Assembly (NCBI GenBank): GCA_934254915.1
Contig: CAKQMH010000003.1
Coordinates: forward strand, 62,001 to 126,000
DNA from: an uncultured Alphaproteobacteria bacterium
GTDB lineage: Bacteria; Pseudomonadota; Alphaproteobacteria; RF32; CAG-239
Direction: 5' to 3'
DNA length: 64,000 nucleotides
A program made the translations under genes and the position numbers. The notes below the pieces were generated by a model. It worked only from the letters and a program-made list of their open reading frames with translations, did no database searches and was not told the origin of the DNA. Positions 54,827 through 63,127 of the stretch are shown piece by piece. The stretch's first letter is position 1; each line of letters opens with the position of its first letter.

Positions 54827-55828
54827 ATGAAAAAAATAGCTGTTGTCGGTGTGTTAGAAAGTGTCGGACATGAAATTCTGGCTGATTTGGCGGATGAGGG
54901 CTTTTCTTCTCATGCCGTATATGCGTTGGAAGCAAAATCAGCGGCCGGCAATATGGTGTCTTATGGTGAAGATGAAGATATTGACATTTTAGGCTTGGAC
55001 GGATTTGACTTTGCAAGCGTTGACGTTGTTATTTTTGCATCTTCCACGGAAGTTTCCAAAAAATATGCTCCGCAGGCTTTAGCAAAAGGCGCTAAAGTGG
55101 TAGACTGCAGCGGTGCATTTTTCGGTGATCCTGATGTCCCGATGATTATTGACGGTCTTAATTCGGATAAACTGTCGCAGGCGGCTAAGGGAATGGTTTC
55201 TGTCCCGACCGCCGATGTTACCCAAATGCTGCTGCCGTTAAAATTGGTTAATGAGCAATATGTCATCTCACGCATTGTGGTTTCTAATTATACCTCGACC
55301 TCCGTTTACGGCAAGGAAGGAATGGATGAACTGTTTAACCAAACCCGTAAGATTTTTATGAATGATACGTTGGTTGATGATGAGGCCGTATTCCACAAAC
55401 AAATTGCGTTTAACGTTATTCCGCAGGTTGGTGAGTTCATTGGGGATGAAACTTATAGCGAATGGGCTTTTAATGCTGAGACCAAACAAATTTTAGGTCC
55501 GCAGGTCAAAGTCCATGCCAATTGTGCGGTTATTCCGGCTTTTATCGGCTGCGGACAATATGTTAATGTCGAATTTGCCAATGAAGTCGATGTCGAAGAA
55601 GTTCGTAAGCTTATGAAAAAATCGCCGCAGGTTGTGGTTTTTGATAAACATGTCGACGGCGGATATGTCACGATTAATGATGTTCAAGGCGAAAATAACA
55701 TTTATGTCAGCCGCCTGCGTCAGGATACTTCGGTTGAAAATGGTATCAGTTTTTGGTGTGTCGCCGATAATCTGCGTGCCGGTGTCGCCCGCAATGCTTT
55801 GGCTCTGGCCAAATTATTAACTGCTTAA
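54827..55828 (+). CDS. Aspartate-semialdehyde dehydrogenase-like protein lacking catalytic residues
   Basis: 333 residues aligning along their length with Asd (conserved SVYGKEGMDELFNQTRKIF, QIAFNVIPQVGEF, EWAFNAETKQIL, DKHVDGGYVT, ENGISFWCVADNLRAGVARNA). True Asd has NPNCST; here the segment is SVPTADVT with Ala129 in place of the nucleophile. RVPVFIGHS becomes VIPAFIGCG, so the substrate Arg is Val235 and the His is Cys242. The phosphate-binding Arg after SSAW is Gly100, and the NADP loop GATGxVG is GVLESVG. It should not have the normal activity. Intact frame, good ribosome site and operon position argue that it is a conserved non-catalytic or repurposed paralogue, not a decaying gene. Confidence 0.85.
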   Translation: MKKIAVVGVLESVGHEILADLADEGFSSHAVYALEAKSAAGNMVSYGEDEDIDILGLDGFDFASVDVVIFASSTEVSKKYAPQALAKGAKVVDCSGAFFGDPDVPMIIDGLNSDKLSQAAKGMVSVPTADVTQMLLPLKLVNEQYVISRIVVSNYTSTSVYGKEGMDELFNQTRKIFMNDTLVDDEAVFHKQIAFNVIPQVGEFIGDETYSEWAFNAETKQILGPQVKVHANCAVIPAFIGCGQYVNVEFANEVDVEEVRKLMKKSPQVVVFDKHVDGGYVTINDVQGENNIYVSRLRQDTSVENGISFWCVADNLRAGVARNALALAKLLTA

Positions 55829-55845
55829 GTTTAGAGGAACGATAA

Positions 55846-58272
55846 ATGAAACGTTTGTTTGCTGTTTGTCTTTTATTGATTTTTGGTTTGGCGGGTGAGC
55901 CTGCTTGGGCGCAGAACGGTAATGTTAATAGTTTGGGCGAAGACCTGAATTATCTTGAAATCAGCCAAAAACTGACAACTATCAGCAATTCGCTTAATCA
56001 AAAAAACATTGATTCAAGCAAATTGTCCGATGACATAAAATACATCAGCGAAAAACGTATCCAGCTTACGGATATCAAAAAAAATATTGAAAATGCGCTT
56101 AAGTTTGTTGAAAAACGTATCACTGCTCTTGGTGAAGAACCGACTGACGGCACGCATGAAGTGTCATTGATTGCACAAAAACGTAAAGAATTTAAAAAAG
56201 AACAGGCAACCGAAAAAGCCCGTATTGCCGAAGTCGAAATTTTGATGGCTCGATTAGATGAGCTGGATTTGGCCATTTTTAACCTGCGTAATAAGGAATT
56301 ATTGGGCAACCTTTTAGTACGTACCACGCCGATTATTTATCCTAAGGAGTTTTTGTCCTCAACGCATAAGTTTATAACTTTAGTTGTTGATGTGGTAAAA
56401 TCACCGGTTAACTGGTACAAAGACTTAACGCCCGAACAACGTAATATCGCACATACCAAAGTTTTGCCGGCCTTTTTAGTAATTTTGCTTCTGTCATGGT
56501 TGGGTTACTATTTGCGTGTCTTCATTATCCGCCGTCTTGGTTATCGTCAGGATATCGAATTTCCGCGTTATTGGCGCAAAGTTTTTGCCGCCGTTGCCGT
56601 AGCCATTGCTTACGGAGTTATTCCTTCATTTCTTATCGGAGCCTGCCTGATATGGAATATCACCACCAAGGTTATGACCACCGGTTTTATGGGCATAGTC
56701 TTAAATACATTTCTGTATTATGCTTTGTTTGTCATTATGGCACGGGCTATTTCGCGGGTTATTTTTACACCTTATAACGAAAAATGGCGCTTGGTTAATG
56801 TTAATACCACCAAAGCCAAATTACTGACATCGGCATTCTATTTCAGTGTTACTGCCATCGGAATTATGGCCTTTTTGGAACACATTGTCACTATCGGCAA
56901 TTATCCGATTGAGCTGTTGACTTATCTGACGGTTATGTCATCGGCAGTTAAAGCTTTTTGTATTGTTTTGATAACTAAACGTGTATTTTGGGATGATATT
57001 CCCGAAGTCACCTCCGAAACCGATACCGCTGATGACAGTGATGAAGAAACGGATGATGATGCCTTTGCTTTTCGGGTGACGTTCTTTATTTCGTTTTTTG
57101 CGTTAGGTTCTTTTCTTATTTCGTTGTTTGGTTATCCGTACTTGTCGGCATTTATCCTTAATCGTTTTATAGCTTCGGTTTTGATTATCGCTTTGTTTAT
57201 GGGTATCCGCAAAAGTTTTTACGAGATGCTGCATCGGCTGCTGTTAATGCGTTTTTGGGTTAAAACCTTCCGTATGCGCCGCCGCATTATTACCAAAATA
57301 GACTTCTGGTCAAGTGTGTTGGTTGAGCCGATTTTTGCCCTGGGCGGTTTATTTGTATTACTGGCCTTGTGGGGTGTGCCGACGGACGTCTTAGAAAGCC
57401 TGCTTTACCGTCTGATGACCGGTTTTACTATCGGCGGGGTCGAAATTTCGCTTATTTCGATTGTGTTGGGAATTGTCGCTTTTCTGGTGTGCATTGCCTT
57501 GGTCAAAACTTTGCGCCGCCGCCTGCAAAACAATGTTTTAGCTCATATGGATATTGATGAGGGAGTGCGCCATTCTCTGGCGTCAGGATTCGGTTTTATT
57601 GGCTATGTTGTGGCGGCTTTACTGGCCATTGCCATAATGGGCGGTAATCTTACCAACTTTGCCTTGGTTGCCGGTGCTTTATCAGTCGGTATTGGTCTTG
57701 GTTTACAAAACATCGTTAACAACTTTGTTTCCGGTATCATTTTGTTATTTGAACGTCCGATTAAGGTCGGTGATTGGGTTGTTGTCAATGGTGAAGAAGG
57801 CAAGGTTAAGCAAATCAACATTCGCTCGACTGAGGTTGAAACCTTTAAGCGCTCAAGCGTTATTATTCCGAACGCCAGCTTGTTGTCGGGAACAGTTACC
57901 AATTTGACGCACAGCAACAATTGGGCCAGATATAGTATCAATGTCGGTGTTGCGTATGGTTCTGATGTTCAAAAGGTCAAGAATGTTTTGTTGGAGTGCG
58001 CCGCCAGCCATAAAAAAGTTCTGAAAAAACCTGAGCCGTATGTATTGTTCCAAGATTTCGGCGCCAGCAGCTTGGATTTTCAGCTGCGGGTTTATGTCAA
58101 TAATATTTGGGACGGCTGGACAGTTCCGAGTGATTTGCGATTTGAGATTAACCGCCGCTTTATTGAAGAAGGAATTGAAATTCCGTTTAACCAATTGGTT
58201 GTTCACCAGGGCAGCACGGTTGCTGAGGAAACACAAAGCCAGTTTTATGCTTCTAAAAACAAAGGAAAGTAA
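55846..58272 (+). CDS. Large MscS-family mechanosensitive channel
   Basis: An 808-residue channel: signal peptide (1-22), a periplasmic coiled-coil-rich domain (about 25-200), about ten membrane helices, then the MscS core. The pore helix is the Gly/Ala-rich ALVAGALSVGIGLGLQNIVN, followed by NFVSGIILLFERPIKVGDWV and the cytoplasmic vestibule with IIPNASLL. It releases solutes under osmotic shock, probably; size resembles MscK/YbiO/YjeP-type proteins. The long acidic loop near residue 390 (DTADDSDEETDDD) is unusual. It follows the Asd-like gene by 18 bases and precedes murD by three. Confidence 0.9.
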   Translation: MKRLFAVCLLLIFGLAGEPAWAQNGNVNSLGEDLNYLEISQKLTTISNSLNQKNIDSSKLSDDIKYISEKRIQLTDIKKNIENALKFVEKRITALGEEPTDGTHEVSLIAQKRKEFKKEQATEKARIAEVEILMARLDELDLAIFNLRNKELLGNLLVRTTPIIYPKEFLSSTHKFITLVVDVVKSPVNWYKDLTPEQRNIAHTKVLPAFLVILLLSWLGYYLRVFIIRRLGYRQDIEFPRYWRKVFAAVAVAIAYGVIPSFLIGACLIWNITTKVMTTGFMGIVLNTFLYYALFVIMARAISRVIFTPYNEKWRLVNVNTTKAKLLTSAFYFSVTAIGIMAFLEHIVTIGNYPIELLTYLTVMSSAVKAFCIVLITKRVFWDDIPEVTSETDTADDSDEETDDDAFAFRVTFFISFFALGSFLISLFGYPYLSAFILNRFIASVLIIALFMGIRKSFYEMLHRLLLMRFWVKTFRMRRRIITKIDFWSSVLVEPIFALGGLFVLLALWGVPTDVLESLLYRLMTGFTIGGVEISLISIVLGIVAFLVCIALVKTLRRRLQNNVLAHMDIDEGVRHSLASGFGFIGYVVAALLAIAIMGGNLTNFALVAGALSVGIGLGLQNIVNNFVSGIILLFERPIKVGDWVVVNGEEGKVKQINIRSTEVETFKRSSVIIPNASLLSGTVTNLTHSNNWARYSINVGVAYGSDVQKVKNVLLECAASHKKVLKKPEPYVLFQDFGASSLDFQLRVYVNNIWDGWTVPSDLRFEINRRFIEEGIEIPFNQLVVHQGSTVAEETQSQFYASKNKGK

Positions 58273-58274
58273 TT

Positions 58275-59591
58275 ATGCTTTTGAATGAACTGAAAAATAA
58301 AAATGTTTTGATTTGGGGAATGGGCAGCGAAGGTAATTCGGTCAAAGCTTACCTTGAGGCTAAAAAAATTCCGGCGCAAATTTTTACATATGAAGATAAA
58401 GACGGATCGGACAAGTTTGAGGAACTGTTGCGTGGTTGTGATGTCGTAATCCGTTCACCGGGGGTCAGCATCTATAAAGACGAATTTCAAAAGGTTAAAC
58501 ATAAGGGCTTGAAAATAACCTCAGGCTCAGATTTGTTTTTGAGCGAAATCCGCACCAATCATCCGCAAACCAAAGTTATCGGCATCAGTGGTTCAAAAGG
58601 CAAAAGCACCAGCGTCAGCATGTTGTTTCACATGATGCTAAATGCCGGTTGTAATGTCGCTTTGGGCGGTAACATCGGCAAACCGCTGATTGAGTTGTTG
58701 GATAAGGAATATGATTATATTATTGCTGAGTTTTCCAGCTATCAGGCCAGTGATTTGACCGTTTCTCCGCAGATTGCCATGTTTACAAACTTATTTTCGG
58801 TGCATACCGATTGGCATCACGGCCATGTCAATTATTGCCGTGACAAAGTTCATTTGGTGCAGAATCAAAAAGAAGGCGATGTGTGCTTTGTTAATGACCG
58901 TAACGAGCAAATCAAATTCTATTGTCAGGGATTGCACAATGTCCGCTATTATAATGTTGCCGCCGGTTTTCATGCCGAAGGCAAAGATTTTTACGATGGC
59001 GCTAAAAAATTATTGAGTATAAACGAGCTGAAAATAAGCGGTAATCATAATTTGGAAAATCTGGCCGGTGTAATGGAGATAGTGCGTTATCTTGGGTTTG
59101 ATGTTAATAAAGCTTTGGAAGCCTTAAAAAGCTTTGAGCCGTTGCCGCACCGTTTGCAAAAAGTGGCAACCATTGACGGCGTGTTGTTTATTAATGACAG
59201 CATTTCAACCGCACCGGAAGCCGCAATCGGCGGAATGAAGAGTTTTGATGATAAAATGGCTATCATATCCGGTGGTATTGAAAATCAGCAAGATTATACC
59301 GAATATGCCCGCTTTATTCAGGATAATCCCAAGGTGCAAGTTGCCGTTACCCTATTTCAGTGCGGCAAGCAAATTGCCGATGCCATTCGCGCTAATGTGA
59401 CGCGGCAGGACTTTAAACTGATTGAAGCCGATAATTTGCAACAGGCGGTAACCGCCGCTTTTAGCGAAATTAAGGCTCGAAAAGGCAGCTTGGTCTTGTT
59501 TTCTCCGACTGCGCCGAGTTTCGGATATTATAAAAACTTTATGGAACGCGGTAATGATTTTATAAATATTGTAAAAACACTTGAAAAGTAA
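58275..59591 (+). CDS. murD: UDP-N-acetylmuramoyl-L-alanine:D-glutamate ligase
   Basis: A cytoplasmic peptidoglycan ligase that adds D-Glu. 438 residues. The ATP-binding P-loop is GISGSKGKSTSVSML, the central Mur motif has SSYQ and the LFSVHTDWHHGH segment, and NDSISTAPEA is the C-domain motif. It is away from the dcw cluster, downstream of the channel gene by three bases. In sequence it is somewhat divergent from gammaproteobacterial MurD, but all key motifs are in place. Confidence 0.93.
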   Translation: MLLNELKNKNVLIWGMGSEGNSVKAYLEAKKIPAQIFTYEDKDGSDKFEELLRGCDVVIRSPGVSIYKDEFQKVKHKGLKITSGSDLFLSEIRTNHPQTKVIGISGSKGKSTSVSMLFHMMLNAGCNVALGGNIGKPLIELLDKEYDYIIAEFSSYQASDLTVSPQIAMFTNLFSVHTDWHHGHVNYCRDKVHLVQNQKEGDVCFVNDRNEQIKFYCQGLHNVRYYNVAAGFHAEGKDFYDGAKKLLSINELKISGNHNLENLAGVMEIVRYLGFDVNKALEALKSFEPLPHRLQKVATIDGVLFINDSISTAPEAAIGGMKSFDDKMAIISGGIENQQDYTEYARFIQDNPKVQVAVTLFQCGKQIADAIRANVTRQDFKLIEADNLQQAVTAAFSEIKARKGSLVLFSPTAPSFGYYKNFMERGNDFINIVKTLEK

Positions 59592-59619
59592 ATTTGTTTG
59601 TTGTAAAAGATGAAAGCGC

Positions 59620-59695
<76 letters not shown>

Positions 59696-59731
59696 GCTCT
59701 CTATATATTACCTTAAATTTAAGCAAAATAT

Positions 59732-60193
59732 TCAGTTTTGTGCCGTAGCTTTTTTAAACTCGCGGCTGTTTTGCTGTGCCAGCTGGCGTAATTTGTTTTT
59801 TTGATTTTGTTTAACATAGGGAATTTTCACTTTTTGCGGATCATTAGCTAAAAACCATTCCACAAAGCTGTTAGCCGAAAAATTATCCCCGCGTTGTTGT
59901 GCTCGAATAAGTTTTTTATATTGTATTTTCTTAAAATACTCGCGAAAAGGGGCATATTTTTTATCTTTTATTGCAGATCGGTGCTTTGCATCGATAGTTC
60001 GACCGTGCTTGATGATTGCCTCAAAAGATATCTCATGCAATTTATCCCATTCTTCGCGATTTTCGGTCAAAAGCTCCTTGGCCCAATCTATAATTTGCTG
60101 TTGCAATTTTTTATCGTTCCGTAAAAATTCATTATGCAAAAACAGCATGTTTAGCTTGTGCAGCGATTTATTAAGTATAACTACTTCTTCCAT
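59732..60193 (-). CDS. Hypothetical basic helical protein, 153 aa
   Basis: Not recognised. A soluble, highly charged, Lys/Gln-rich protein predicted to be mainly helical, with no Cys. It is the last gene of the (-) strand run that starts at 62147 and shares the TAAAGGACTAAATT junction upstream of its ATG. Basic composition would allow nucleic-acid binding, but no motif supports this. Confidence 0.6.
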   Translation of the reverse strand: MEEVVILNKSLHKLNMLFLHNEFLRNDKKLQQQIIDWAKELLTENREEWDKLHEISFEAIIKHGRTIDAKHRSAIKDKKYAPFREYFKKIQYKKLIRAQQRGDNFSANSFVEWFLANDPQKVKIPYVKQNQKNKLRQLAQQNSREFKKATAQN

Positions 60194-60204
60194 AATTTAG
60201 TCCT

Positions 60205-60543
60205 TTAATCATTTATATAGTATTCTATTACTTCTTCCACAATAGGAAAAGTTACCTCGTGGTAGTATAAAATCACGAAGATTTCTGCGGATAATAAGGG
60301 AATAAATACATATTTAAACAAGTTTCTTTCATATTTAGCCTCATCGCCCCATTCCTTTGATTTGGCAGGGAGTATTTTGTAAACATAAAAAAGATATGCA
60401 TCAAATAAAAATAAAAACGGAAAAATAGGAACATATAAATGCATGGCAATAATTGCCAATGCTCCACAGAATATGATTATTACAAAAAATGTATTTATAT
60501 TTTGAAGTATTGGTGTTTTGATTATGAGTTCTGATTCTTCCAT
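60205..60543 (-). CDS. Small membrane protein, third and most diverged paralogue
   Basis: Not recognised. 112 residues with the same layout as the two proteins upstream: a short ME(E)xELI start, two close hydrophobic helices (about 16-60 with FPFLFLFDAYLFY), an amphipathic linker and a third helix with EIFVILYYHEVTFPIVEEV. It clearly belongs to their family, but sequence has drifted far, so it is the oldest duplication. The linker differs most. Confidence 0.65.
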   Translation of the reverse strand: MEESELIIKTPILQNINTFFVIIIFCGALAIIAMHLYVPIFPFLFLFDAYLFYVYKILPAKSKEWGDEAKYERNLFKYVFIPLLSAEIFVILYYHEVTFPIVEEVIEYYIND

Positions 60544-60554
60544 GTTTCAGTCCT

Positions 60555-60914
60555 TTAACCTATGTAGTTTTTTTTATAGGCTGCGATTATTTCTTTCAAA
60601 ATAGGAAAAGATACCTCGTAGTAATATAAAATCACAAAGCTTTCCACTGCCAATGACGGAATAGCTGCATATTTAATCCAATTGACTTCCCCTTTAATAC
60701 AATCGCGCCAGCTCTTATTCAGAATCGTGGTAACGATTTTCTTTTGCCCATAAAAAAAATATATATCAAATAAAAACAAAATCGGAAAAAAAGGAACTGA
60801 AGCATGCATAATCAAGATTGTAAAAGAGCAAAGGAAAATAATTATAAATAAAATTATTTCTATCCCTTTTAACAATAGTAATTTTGCTTTTTTTATCAGT
60901 TCATTTTCTTCCAT
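60555..60914 (-). CDS. Small membrane protein, paralogue B
   Basis: Not recognised. 119 residues, close to 90% alike to paralogue A over its whole length by eye. Three hydrophobic segments (about 14-34, 38-55, 80-98) separated by the strictly kept linker WRDCIKGEVNWIKY, and a C-terminus LKEIIAAYKKNYIG. There is no signal peptide or lipobox. It begins 11 bases after the stop of paralogue A with an AAGGAC ribosome site. Confidence 0.7.
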   Translation of the reverse strand: MEENELIKKAKLLLLKGIEIILFIIIFLCSFTILIMHASVPFFPILFLFDIYFFYGQKKIVTTILNKSWRDCIKGEVNWIKYAAIPSLAVESFVILYYYEVSFPILKEIIAAYKKNYIG

Positions 60915-60925
60915 AATTTAGTCCT

Positions 60926-61285
60926 TTAACCTATGTAGGTTTTTTTATAGGCGGCTATTATTTCTTTCAAAATAGGAAAAGATACTTCGTAGTAATATAA
61001 AACCACAAAGCTTTCCGCCGCTAATAACGGAATAGCTACATATTTAATCCAATTGACTTCCCCTTTAATACAATCGCGCCAGCTCTTATTCAGAATCGTG
61101 GTAACAATTTTTTTTTGTCCATAAATAAAATACACATCAAATAAAAACAAAATCGGGAAAAAAGGAACTGAAGCATGTAAAATTATTATTGTAAAATAGC
61201 AAAGGAAAATAATTACAAATAAAATTATTTTTATCCCTTTTAGCAATAGTAATTTTGCTTTGTTTATCAGCTCCTTTTTTTCCAT
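60926..61285 (-). CDS. Small membrane protein, paralogue A
   Basis: Not recognised. 119 residues; the first of three tandem paralogues. Features as in paralogue B: KAKLLLLKGI start, FFPILFLFDVYFIYGQKKIV, the linker with a single Cys in WRDCIKGEV, and the third helix ESFVVLYYYEVSFPI. The A and B genes with their spacers form a 371-base direct repeat unit, evidence of recent tandem duplication. Confidence 0.7.
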   Translation of the reverse strand: MEKKELINKAKLLLLKGIKIILFVIIFLCYFTIIILHASVPFFPILFLFDVYFIYGQKKIVTTILNKSWRDCIKGEVNWIKYVAIPLLAAESFVVLYYYEVSFPILKEIIAAYKKTYIG

Positions 61286-61304
61286 GTTTTAGTCCTTTAA
61301 CAGA

Positions 61305-62147
61305 TTACTTGCTATCAATATTATCATCATTATAAACTAAACTTTTAGTTTTGTCAGCAAAATAATTAGCCCCTTGTTTAGAAAATGCATTTTTTAAAAT
61401 TTGCCTGATTGGTTTAGCTGCATTTCGTGTGGCAGGTAATAAACTATCAACCTTATAGCCAAGATAATTTGCCATACCATTTGTCGCAAGGTTGTCGTTG
61501 AAGTCCTTCCAATCTTCGGTATAACCCAAGGAGGCCAATGCGGTATCAGTTATGGCATTCATTAATTTCGGTCTCACCTTCAGCGCCGCACTAACTTTAT
61601 TAGATAGATGCATTGGTGACACGGCTGATCCCACAAACTCCGAAGCTTCATAAAGCTTGGGATATTTGGCGCGCAGGTCATTTTGAAGTTGCCGAACCGC
61701 ATCTCGTCCAAGTCGATAATTGTTCGGATTTCGCGTAAGCGCCGCCGTCGTTGCTCCCATACCTTCATCAAAGTTACCTAAGGTAAGTCCAGACATAAAA
61801 GCTACGGTTTCGGCTTCGGTCGCATCGCCAAATCCTTTCAAAGCGTTCCAGCCCTTAGTGAGCAGCGATTCCGTATCTTCCGGCGTGTTTGCTGCGGGAT
61901 TCGTCGGTTGCGGCGGAGTATTGCCGTATAATTCTTTATAATTATGCTCATCGTTTTGATAAAGATAATTTTGAATCTCACCGGCTTGCGGATTGGGAGT
62001 ATTTTCATTTTCCACATCTATTTGGCAACGAGCATCATCGTTGTCGTAACGCGGATCCATATAATACCACCGGCTTTGTCCCAACCGCGGATGATTCCGG
62101 CGTATCGGACGTTTGCCATACATTAGTTCTCGACTATATTCGGTCAT
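61305..62147 (-). CDS. Phage-virion-like or accessory protein, 280 aa
   Basis: Not firmly recognised. The first 90 residues are polar, Asn/Pro-rich and probably disordered (with RRNHPRLGQSRWYYMDPRY). The middle has a Gly-rich helical segment, FMSGLTLGNFDEGMGATTAA, followed by charged helices (LRAKYPKLYEASEFVGSAVS). That combination, SGLTLGxxDE then a charged helix and a small-residue helix, recalls large structural or ejection proteins of tailed phages. No signal peptide. It is the first gene of the (-) run that ends at 59732, close to tRNA-Thr. Confidence 0.45.
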   Translation of the reverse strand: MTEYSRELMYGKRPIRRNHPRLGQSRWYYMDPRYDNDDARCQIDVENENTPNPQAGEIQNYLYQNDEHNYKELYGNTPPQPTNPAANTPEDTESLLTKGWNALKGFGDATEAETVAFMSGLTLGNFDEGMGATTAALTRNPNNYRLGRDAVRQLQNDLRAKYPKLYEASEFVGSAVSPMHLSNKVSAALKVRPKLMNAITDTALASLGYTEDWKDFNDNLATNGMANYLGYKVDSLLPATRNAAKPIRQILKNAFSKQGANYFADKTKSLVYNDDNIDSK

Positions 62148-62270
62148 AGTGTTCTCCTTTTCATTGTTAATTTCAAGGATTACACTTTAACATATATTTT
62201 TTTGTCTGCCTATGCCCTACGTAATTGTGAATTAGCCTTCTGCATTATGTAGCTTTTTTATGGTCGATTT

Positions 62271-63026
62271 TTAGAAAACATTTTGCAGCTTTTCTACCGC
62301 ATCATAGTCAGTATAATCAATTTTTATAGGAGTTATGCTGATTTCATTTTGTTCAATCACCTCATAATCGTCAGGCAGGCTATGATTAAACAGCTCTTTG
62401 TTGGGAAAACGCCGTTCGCCATGGCGGGCAATGGTGATGCCTTTCAGCTTATTTAGAGGAATATTGGGAAAATTAACATTAATCAAGGTATTAATGTCAA
62501 AACTGATAGCTGCAAGTTTAGTGGTTATGGGAGCAATATATTGTCTCGCAATTTCCCAATCCGGCTTTCGCCCTTCAATGTGCTGTGAGAAAGCGATTGC
62601 GCGTACTCCGTTAAGCAACCCTTCAATCGCTCCGCCGACTGTTCCCGAATAAGTTACATCTTCGGCCAGATTTTTACCGATGTTTATTCCGGAAACAACC
62701 ATATCCGGTCGTTGCGGTAAAATAAGATTAACCGCGACATTAACACAATCGGCCGGTGTTCCGTCAATACAAAAATGGTTGCAATCCAGTTGTCGGACTT
62801 CTTTGGGTAAATTGTGCCAGTGATCAAATTCGCTTAAATCACTAATTTCCGCACTGATTGCATGTGACGACCCGCTTCGTTCGCCACATGGCGCAACCAC
62901 GGTTATCTGACGGCATATTTTAGCTAATTCCTGTTCTAATAATTTTAGGGCAGGGCTATTTATCCCGTCATCATTGGTTAATAGGATGTGAGCTGATTGT
63001 AAGTCTTTAAGCGGAACAAATTTCAT
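62271..63026 (-). CDS. surE: 5'/3'-nucleotidase SurE
   Basis: A metal-dependent nucleoside monophosphate phosphatase of stationary phase. 251 residues. Signature LLTNDDGINSP (Asn18, Asp19, Asp20), the metal-binding Ser in GERSGSSHAIS, and VVSGINIGKNLAEDVTYSGTVGGAIEG are complete. A GGAAGG ribosome site precedes ATG 63026. Confidence 0.95.
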   Translation of the reverse strand: MKFVPLKDLQSAHILLTNDDGINSPALKLLEQELAKICRQITVVAPCGERSGSSHAISAEISDLSEFDHWHNLPKEVRQLDCNHFCIDGTPADCVNVAVNLILPQRPDMVVSGINIGKNLAEDVTYSGTVGGAIEGLLNGVRAIAFSQHIEGRKPDWEIARQYIAPITTKLAAISFDINTLINVNFPNIPLNKLKGITIARHGERRFPNKELFNHSLPDDYEVIEQNEISITPIKIDYTDYDAVEKLQNVF

Positions 63027-63093
63027 AACTTTATCCTTCCTTTGGCTAAAGGATATTTAATGTCTGCAAGGCCGAAAATCAATAAGTTAATGC

Positions 63094-63119
63094 AAAAAAA
63101 GCCCGCATGTGCGGGCTTG
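63094..63119 (-). terminator. Rho-independent terminator after the M23 peptidase gene
   Basis: On the minus strand, AAGCCCGC and GCGGGCTT pair around CACAT-type loop sequence and are followed by a T-run. Confidence 0.9.
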
Positions 63120-63127
63120 ATGGAGTA

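Larger units (their letters stand above)
60555..61296 (-). repeat. Tandem duplication of a 371-base gene unit
   Basis: Two consecutive units, each a 119-codon gene plus an 11-base junction (TAAAGGACTRAA before ATG), are highly similar in DNA as well as protein. The junction sequence is also kept before the third paralogue at 60543 and before the gene at 60193. Confidence 0.8.

Noticed and set aside
54827..55828. Calling this gene asd
   Set aside because: The catalytic Cys and His are absent; a symbol implying activity is not supported.
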